Source: Siniperca chuatsi
Taxonomy: Eukaryota > Chordata > Actinopteri > Centrarchiformes > Sinipercidae
NCBI RefSeq assembly: GCF_020085105.1
Contig: NC_058047.1
Span: 17,728,501-17,792,500, forward strand
Length of the DNA: 64,000 nucleotides
Reading direction: 5' to 3'
A model generated the notes under the pieces. The model was not told where the DNA came from, did not search any database, and saw only the letters and a program-made list of their open reading frames with translations. Numbering within the stretch: the stretch's first letter is position 1; the number at the start of each line of letters is the position of its first letter. A program made the translations under genes and the position numbers. Of this stretch, positions 56,142 to 64,000 are shown one piece after another.

Positions 56142-59100
56142 TTTCTGCTTTGGCCATAGGCGTGTTTTGATGGCTTGAAAACAAATTTAAGAAACTTTTA
56201 CGAAACAAGAAAGAAGAGATTTGGATTTCTTTACAGATGCCTGTAAAAATCTGTCAGCCCCAATGTGTGAAAGGAGCATGTGGACCCTGTTCCACATAAC
56301 AAAATTAAACAGCAGTAATGTATAAATGTACTTTTTATTCAGTAATAGCAACCGCTAACATTACTTTTGTTGGAGGAAATGTTAGAAGAATATCCTCTAA
56401 ACTCTATTTTTGTTCCATTGACCATTGAAGTCTTACAGAAGTCAAAGTGCAGACAAGTAGTGTGACTGCTCTATGTATAGAACATTGGTAATGAGATTGA
56501 CCTCCGTGTTAACTTAATTTGTCCTGTATGTGGTAAAACATCTGGCCTTTTTTACAACAACCCTAACCTGCATCTTAGTTTGTGTTTAGATTATAAGTTG
56601 TTGGTGTCTGTTGAGATGAAGGCAAATGATAACTGATAATGTAGATTTTAAGTTAATTTGCAAATATAAATATTTACTAATGTTATATCCTTTTGTTTCA
56701 GACATACAGTGAACGAATTAACTGACATTAAATATATTCTCTATTCTATTCTTTTATTTGACAAAGACTCTTATCAGCTTTAGAGGTCTGGACAGATGTC
56801 AATATATTTTTGGACTGTGTTAAATCAATTTCAACATGTATGTTTTTTCATTTTTAATGATGGACAAAAGCAGGATGTGTCGACCTTTCCTGTTTTTTCT
56901 GTTCTGGGAAAACAGGTCTTATTCTTTGGACACAGTTCTGAAGTCTCAGCACTTTTCATCTAAATACTGCCTTTTCCAAATTTTCCCAAAACAGGACGGT
57001 ATTTTGACTTTCTTTTTATGTAAAGCTTATACCACGTTTCTTTTGTCTTCACAGGAAACTGATTATTAAGGTTTCAGCATTACACAAAGGGCAAAGAGGA
57101 ATACGTAGGGTCAGATATGTCTACACTTTAGGGGACGAAGGCAACGGACGCCTGCATTCATCCGTCAGGGCTTGAGCTCTGTGTGGGTGTCTCATAGAGC
57201 ACATATAACCTCTCTAAATGACAACACATGTTACAGAAAGTAGCCAATTGTCAATACCAATGATTACTAACATTAAACTTTTGTAAATCTACAGTGTAAT
57301 AATACTGTACCTCCTCCTGGTCATTGTGGGATAAAATTAGCCCGTGGTAGGCTCAACTCTCAAAGTGGCCAGGATTACTTCTTTTAGATACCGTAATAGT
57401 GGGTCTAGTCAATTTGTAAAATTAACGAGACAGTTAAATAATCATAAACTAAACGTTTTTCTCTTTTCTTTTGTTATTGCTGCATTTTCTTTTATTGTAT
57501 GCATTGTATTGTATTCTGTACATGTTACTGTACTTTTTGCTGTATGCATTTCAGTAAAAGGCACTTGCATGCAGTGAAATAAAATTTCCTTGCCAATAAA
57601 TCAAATTTAATAAGGTAACTATCTTAGCTATTGCAATACATTCTTACTGGATTTTAGGATTTAATTTGTAGCCATTCAAAACCTCTGCATGATTGCTTTT
57701 TATACAACTTTGTTGCTGCCTTTCCATGTACACCAGACAATTTAGGGCTAAACATGGACGTATATTCAGTTTCCACACAGCCATTTTGCAGTTTAAACAG
57801 GCTAAAAATAATAAAGCAAATAAGGCACCCTTTGTAAAGGGGTTATAAGTAATAAATATGTATTGGCTTTATTTATTGTTAATAAATATTTTACTAATGC
57901 CTTAGATTGGTCAGACGCCATTAATAGGAAGAAGTTTTGGGTTGCCAGGTTAAAAACACCTTTGCCTGGTGTTTATCTTTTATATTTGGTAGCAATGCAT
58001 TAAATATTGGTAAACCATAAATAAGCATGGGTTTTCACGTTCTAATAAGCCACCAAATATAAATGTTAATTAGTCACCAATAGAGGGTTTACAGTAATCC
58101 ATCTTACTGATGAATTAATGAGCTAAAAAGACAAGGCACGTGTCATGCTGGAGGACAAATATAAGCATGGCTTGGCAACCCCAAAGTTATTTTTTTAATG
58201 GCCTATAACTGATCCATAAAGCATGAGTAAATAATTTATTAACCATTAATGAAGCCAGTAATTACACCTTATACACTCTTAGAGTGTCTTATTAGAAAGT
58301 GGTGCCCACATTTTAAACAATACAGTACTTTCAGCAAACTTTTCTACAAACCTGCAGAGACAGAAATATTAGAAAAGTATATAAAGCAGATACATTTACC
58401 TGGGAGTTGTGGGTCCTTCATGTCTGTCCCTCAGGCTCTAACACTGTGACTGAACATATAAATGGAGCCTCAGAGGACTAAATTACTCCTCACAATCCTA
58501 TTAACGCAGTGTATTAGTGGGATGCTCATTGGGTTATCTGACTTAGACTAAAACGATGGAAATGCTGCATGCACGCTTTAAATGAATAAACTAATCACAC
58601 CTAATATTGGATTTCACATTGAATAACTGGTGATAAATAATGCATGTAGGCTACTGGACAATTTTAAGTTGTAAATATGTTGTCACTAAGTGTGAATGAA
58701 ACTGTAACATTTGTCATTGAAATTAAGCTACACCAAGCTTTACTGACATGAAAGTCTAAAAATTATTTTTGATACCTTTCTTAAATGTTGGTCATGAACT
58801 CAAAACACAGTAACATAAAATGTATTTTGCCAGGGAATTAAATGATCAAAATATTACACATATAAATAGTAGGTATAAGGTAAATACAGGGAGCTCTTTA
58901 CATTCAGTAGAAAAAAACTATATGTTGGAGGAGAGGGAAATAGAATAATAATCTTATAGGATTTACAAATAGTTGAGGTTATTTTGTGATTTAACTAAAG
59001 AGTGGGAATATATATGAATATCATTAAAGCCGCTATAATCAATATTTTATATTAACAATGGATCAAATTACTACATGTATGTGAAAGGGGTCGCTCATAA

Positions 59101-59580
59101 TGATGAACCCACAGAGCATTATCACCAGAGTCTGCAATCAGCTTTAGCACTAGCTTTAGCTTTGGCATTTCCCTCAGGAGTCAGTGGAGACCAACAGAGC
59201 TAAAAGTAGAGTGAATATTGGACTTAGATTCTTTGGGTGACTCCAAATGAATGCTGATGTTGCTCCACGTCTGCAAGATATGTAAATAAGCACCTTGCTA
59301 ACAGTTTGCCATATCAACTTTATAAGGTGATAAATGCAGCTTGTTTCCGCTGCCCCCAAGTGTCCAAAACGGTTCAAGAAAGTGAGTAAAGCTGGGTTTT
59401 ATCCATGTAATTTTCTGTGCATGGAATTTGCCCAAAAAATTACAACTGATTGAAGTAAGAGGATAACATTTGTCTTCTACTCTATTGTTTTCAGAATATA
59501 TTAAAATATCATTGCCATGAAACCAGAGTCACCGACACCTTGACATCTCTTTACTATCATTATCAGTGGAGGAAACATGT
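56142..59580. other. Spacer between divergent nim1k and pole4
   Basis: AT-rich sequence. The nim1k promoter and 5' UTR should lie at its left end and the pole4 promoter just beyond its right end. I see no supported exon; open frames are short and unlike known proteins. Confidence 0.5.
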
Positions 59581-59584
59581 TTTG

Positions 59585-59680
59585 ATTGGCGTTTAACTCT
59601 AGCCAATAGGCAGATCTTGGTTCGCAATCTGTCCAATCACCGAAGAAGATTAGTTGGCGGGAGAGGAAAAGGCGGGGCTT
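59585..59680 (+). promoter_or_regulatory. pole4 promoter: three CCAAT boxes, E2F site, GC box
   Basis: There are CCAAT boxes at 59585-59589 (reverse), 59603-59607 and 59633-59637. TTGGCGGG, an E2F-type site, is at 59654-59661. A GC box (AGGCGGGGC) is near 59670-59678. All lie within 270 bases upstream of the pole4 ATG and there is no TATA box. NF-Y plus E2F plus Sp1 is the standard arrangement of S-phase and replication genes, which fits a DNA polymerase epsilon subunit. Confidence 0.6.
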
Positions 59681-59848
59681 CGGAGAGCCTACCTGACGAA
59701 TGAACGCAGGCCCTTCACCGAAAGACCGGAAGCGCATGCTAGCGCGCTGCTGCTCATGTTGTTGTCATCATGTGTGACATGTAGCGAGAAGACGGTAGTG
59801 ATTTGTGTGTTTTGTTTGAAATATAACGTTTGTGTGATAAACCGGAGA

Positions 59849-62800
59849 ATGGCAGCAACAGTGGCTACACCTGTCACCCCCACGGAGCACGACCCTGACC
59901 GCTGTGGGAGTGAGGAGGAGAGCCGCGGGGCCGAGGCGGAGGAGGAGAGCAGCCAGCAGCAGACAGGCCCCGCTGCCGCCGTGACGCACAGCCGACCGTC
60001 TAAACTCCCGCTGTCCCGCATAAAGGCGCTCATGAAGACCGACCCAGACGTGTCACTCGCCAGCCAGGAGTCTGTGTTCATCATCGCTAAAGCTACGGTA
60101 AAAACACGAAGGAAGCCCTGCAGCAACACAGAATGCTTACTCCCTATGCTTTCCACAATGTAATACTATTTCGATTTGAACCACTGCATCACTGAAAGTG
60201 CTGTATAACCTGTTACACTTATCCCTGCAGAAGAGTTGTCCTTCAGTTATATAATTTAATGTGTTGTGTGTGTGTGTGTATAAGTAATCATATAATCAGT
60301 GTTACTGTCAAATACAGCAGCAGTTTGTCTCAATGAAGTGCCAAAATACATATTAAGGAAAGAGTGGAACAGAAGCTAACTCAAAAATGGGTCAGAGCTA
60401 CAGAAATCATTTACTATAAAACATAAAAAACCTATTTAAGGAACTTCCTCTGCTTGATTCAGAATCAGAAATACTTTAGTGATCCTCGTGGGGAAACTGT
60501 TTTGTCACTATCACGTCAGTGCACACAGGAATAGAAGTACTAAGCAAAAAATATAATACAGGTCAGAAAATAAATTAAGTACCAAGTGGGTATAAGTATA
60601 AAATAAGTGTGAAGTACAAAGTGGGTTTACCAGTTGATGATAATAATATGGTATAAAGTAATAGTGCATGAACTGTCAAGTTAAGTGTAGCTTAGTAAGA
60701 TTATAATGAGACGGAGGATAATGCACAGCAGTAATAGAGGTATGAATAAATATCAATATCAATAAATAGGGAATTTAAGTATATTGCCCAGCAGTATTAA
60801 CACAGGATATTGCACAATTATGTCAAGTAGGGCAGAGATGTAATGATCAATATCCAGTTTAATGACTTAGGGTCATAAAGACTAACACTTAGAGGGAGGA
60901 GTTAAAGAGTTTGATGGCCACAGGCAGGAATGACTTCCTGTGGCGCTCTGTGGTGCATTTTGAGTGTTTCGCTGAAGGTGCTCCTTTGTTTGACTAGCAC
61001 GTCATGGAGCGGGTGGGAGACACTGTCCAAGATGGCATGTAGTTTGGCCAGCATCCTCCTCTCTGACACCACTGCCAGAGAGTCCAGCTCCACCCCCACA
61101 ATGTCACTGGCCTTACGGATCAGTTTGTTGAGTCTGTAGCGTTCGCTACCCTCAACCTGCTGCCCCAGCATGCAACAGCATACAGGATAGCACTGGCCAC
61201 CACAGACTCATAAAACATCTTCAGCATTGTCCGGCAGATGTTGAAGGACCTCAGCCTCCTCAGAAAATGGAGGCAGCTCTGGCCCTTCCTGTAAACAGCT
61301 TGAGTGTTCTTAGCCCAGTCCAGTTTATTGTACATGTGTACTCACAGGTACTTGTAATCCTCTACAATGTCCACACTGACCCCGTGGATGGAAACCAGGG
61401 TCACTGCTGCTTTGGCCCTTCGTAGATCCACAACCAGCTCCTTAGACTTTGTCGCATTGAGCTGCAGATGGTTATGCTCACACCATGAGACGAAGTTCCC
61501 TACCACAGCCCTGTACTCAGTCTCATCACCACCGCTGATACATCCCACCACAGCAGAGTCATCAGAAAACTTCTGAAGGTGTCAGGACTCTGTGTGGTAG
61601 CTGAAGTCCGTGGAGTAGATGGTGAAGAGGAAGGGTCGAAAGGACAGTCCCCTGAGGGGCCCCAGTGTTGCTGACCACGCTGTCCAACACACAGTGCTGC
61701 AGACGCACATGCTGTGGTCTGCCAGTCAGGTAGTCCACAATCCAGGACACGAGGGGGGCATCCACCTGCATTGCTGCCAGCTTCTCACCCAGCAGGGCAG
61801 GCTGGATGGTGTTGAAAGCACTGGAGAAGTTAAAAAACATAATCCTCATTGTGCTTGCCGGCTTGTCCAGGTAGGTGTAGATACAGTTCAGCAGGAAGAT
61901 GATGGCGTCCTCAACTCCCAGCCGGGGCTGGTAGGCGAACTGAAGGGGGTCTAGGAGGGGTGGGGAGCAGCTGTTCCAGCACTAGTCTCTCCAGGGTCTT
62001 CATTATGTGGGAGGTCAGTGCCACCAGTCTGTAGTCCTTGGAGCCACTGGGACGCGGCGTCTTCGGCACAGGAACGAGGCTAGATGTCTTCAACAGAACA
62101 GGGACCCTTTGAAGACGCAGGCTCAGGTTGAAGACATGTTGAAGGACTCCACATAGCTGGGGGGCACAGGCTTTTAGCACCCCGGGGCTAACTCCATCGG
62201 GGCCTGCAGCCTTGTTTGAGTGGAGTTTCATCCGCTGTCCTCTCACCTGGACAGCAGTCAGGCTGGGGGGAAGAGCTGTATGCGTCCTTAACGTGGGGGA
62301 TGTAAACAGCCACAACAATGGCATGTGAGAATTCACGTGGCAGACAATATGGCCGGAGTCCCACAGCTAACAGTTCAAGCAGCGTGTGGGAGTTTATCAT
62401 TTCTAACTTTCTAACTAAAAAGGTAAAGTGAGACCCTGATCAGAATGAATATGGCAAGGTAAACCAGGTGAAGAGGCAAGTGAATCTTGTAAGAGGTTTA
62501 TTATAATTGACAAAAAACAATGCACTGTGCAAAAAATTCGGCCCCGTTTCTTTCAGGTTCATTTGGGCTGAGGTCCATATCGATATATAGTTGGAAAAAT
62601 ATCAGTTATTCCTATTGATGTTAAAAAAACCCACATAAGTATAAGTTAGTTTCTGAATTTTAGTTTTAAACGACAGAATGTTAATGCATTTTTTTCTTCC
62701 AGGAGTTGTTTGTTGAGATGATTGCCAAAGATGCCCTGGTGTACGCCCAGCAAGGGAAGAGGAAAACTTTGCAAAGAAAAGACTTGGGTAAGAGATGTAA

Positions 62801-63438
62801 AGAAATGCTGAATGTGGTTTGCAAATACATACACTGTCAGTGGGCTTTAAAATGGGTTTACTGTGTTACTGTCGTTCAGCTGATGGACTTCGACCAGGTT
62901 TTGACAACTTTAGACTGTATGAAAATATAAATTACTTCTCACTAAAGTTGATATAGTGCTAATTTTTGTAGAGGAAATTAGATTGTTTTTGCAGCACTGG
63001 TTAACATGTTTACAATGTTGTATGCTGACAAAGCTATATTTAATAGCACAGCTGTATAGAAACCTAAAAGATCTGTTAACCAGTTTTGACCTTTATATCT
63101 CCAATCTCCCTTCTCTTTTCTTTTGCCTCTACAGACAACGCAATAGAGGCCATAGATGAATTTGCATTTCTTGAAGGTAAGCCTTATTAGAACATTAAAA
63201 AATCATCAAGTTTTAAGGTCTTATTATGCCTGTTTATATGAATATAGTTACCTTCACCAATACCAGATTGAATAAGTCTCCCACATGTGTAAAATAAGAA
63301 TACCAAAGATGTAACCTGCATATAAGACGTTGCATGCACATCTAATAGAGACTTTATCGACCACATTTCTTTATTAGCTTTTTTTGTACCAGTACAGTTT
63401 GTACTAATTCTTCTTTCTCTGTAGGTACGCTAGACTAA
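59849..63438 (+). CDS. pole4: DNA polymerase epsilon subunit 4 (POLE4), 4 exons
   Basis: Exons 59849-60097, 62703-62787, 63135-63176 and 63425-63438 give 129 codons plus TAA (human 117). Residues 1-48 are a disordered Glu/Ser/Gln-rich leader. Residues about 50-125 are an H2A/NF-YC-like histone fold: KLPLSRIKALMKTDPDVSLA, QESVFIIAKATELFVEMIAK, then QQGKRKTLQRKDLDNAIEA and IDEFAFLEGTLD at the end. POLE4 pairs with POLE3 through this fold in the polymerase epsilon holoenzyme and helps handle parental H3-H4 at the fork. The fold is intact. I chose the ATG at 59849 because MAATVATP aligns with family starts. The frame is open upstream, with in-frame ATGs at 59654 and 59756, but the first overlaps the E2F site. 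A broken LINE lies in intron 1. Confidence 0.96.
60459..62400 (-). mobile_element. 5'-truncated, frameshifted L2-type LINE in pole4 intron 1
   Basis: It is antisense to pole4. The reverse-transcriptase blocks, in order, are NKAAGPDGVSPGVLKACAPQ (about 62225-62165), VPVPKTPRP...SKDYR.VALTS (about 62080-62000) and FNFSSAFNTIQPALLGEKLA with PQGTVLS (about 61840-61650). Next come an FSDDSAVVG catalytic block near 61575-61545 in another frame, and YKYLG, LRRLRSFNI, FYESVVASAILYAVACWGSR and NKLIRKASDIVGVELDSL. The 3' end at 60459-60500 has the 'agtgatcctcgtggggaaac' tail. The blocks are split among frames, so it is inactive. Confidence 0.9.
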
Positions 63439-63835
63439 ATGCTGCTCCAGGAGATGAGAACATTGAATATCTGCAACCATCCAAGAAACCTTCCGTTACA
63501 GGGACATGTTTTGTTGTGAAAAACTTTGTGGTACTTTTCTAAGTCAAACTCTCAAATTGGATATTTATAAATGCTTTTCTACAATGTGCCATTAAGATTT
63601 TTTATACTTAACTTTGAAGACATCAGTGGTAATGTGTACATTAATTGTAAATATTTGTGAAATACTGCTGTACAATGGAATAAATTTAAGTTTTAAACAA
63701 CTAATTTCTATCAGAATGAAACAGTCCATCTTCATTAGTTCTTCACACCCTGAATCACCAGTCAATTTGCAATTTGCAAGACAAATATTGTCATTATGTC
63801 TGTGAACAGTGACAAAATAAACGTTTATAAGGGCT
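63439..63835 (+). other. pole4 3' UTR with two polyA signals
   Basis: Non-coding sequence after the TAA, with AATAAA at 63679-63684 and again at 63816-63821. Either could be used; the second would give a UTR of about 0.4 kb. Confidence 0.6.
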
Positions 63836-64000
63836 TGAGGTTTTCTGCATTTGCAAAAGTATACAAATATGTACTATTACATTAAAAAAGAATGCATTGC
63901 ACACTCTTAGTCACAATGTAACAGTTACTTACTGGACTGGGATAATAATTCATGCCAGGTCAATCTCCACACATTCACAACAGATCATGTATGCTTTTAA
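63836..64000. other. Sequence after pole4
   Basis: Short end of the window with no feature that I can support. Confidence 0.4.

Noticed and set aside
59654-59848. In-frame upstream extension of pole4 with ATGs at 59654 and 59756
   Set aside because: The first ATG overlaps the E2F motif and the region holds promoter elements. The extra residues resemble nothing in the POLE4 family, while MAATVATP fits the known start.

Overview
This is a 64 kb piece of vertebrate nuclear DNA, almost certainly from a ray-finned fish and most likely a percomorph teleost. Its genes are small-exon, GT-AG spliced, low-density vertebrate genes. The space between exons is filled with (TG)n, (TA)n and (GA)n microsatellites, decayed L2/Jockey-type LINE pieces, a tRNA-derived SINE family and hAT-type DNA transposons that I know from percomorph genomes. 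No CRISPR array, operon, rRNA gene or functional tRNA gene is visible.

Layout, left to right. 1-6738 is repeat-bearing DNA with no gene I can support. 6739-7113 (+) holds the last two coding exons of a gene I do not recognise. 8032-20363 (+) is an 11-exon spata6l gene (447 codons). 22155-29484 (-) is a 7-exon dnttip2 gene (918 codons). 29560-31440 is a dead LINE. 33486-40144 (-) is a 7-exon gclm gene (275 codons). 43743-46395 (+) is a 3-exon secreted CC chemokine (100 codons). 46945-52436 is gene-free. 52437-56141 (-) is a 3-exon nim1k-family kinase gene (430 codons). 59849-63438 (+) is a 4-exon pole4 gene (129 codons) whose first intron carries a broken LINE. For all six complete genes the exon lengths sum to a multiple of three and run from ATG to a single stop, which supports the splice models.

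The genes do not form one pathway. DNTTIP2 acts in nucleolar pre-rRNA processing and GCLM in glutathione synthesis; I recall the two being neighbours in human too. SPATA6L relates to sperm connecting-piece biology, NIM1 is an AMPK-related kinase, POLE4 is a histone-fold subunit of DNA polymerase epsilon, and the chemokine is an immune or homing ligand.

Most interesting points: the nim1k-like kinase has Asn where AMPK-related kinases carry the LKB1-phosphorylated T-loop threonine, with a Thr displaced by one residue; a DNA transposon in dnttip2 intron 2 has a 5-bp target duplication confirmed by an empty paralogous site and holds a second transposon with its own 8-bp duplication; a fold-back element in gclm intron 3 has (TA)n expanded in one arm only; dnttip2 carries a serine/acidic/basic repeat array; the pole4 promoter has clustered CCAAT, E2F and GC-box motifs; and there is an unidentified terminal exon pair at 6739-7113.
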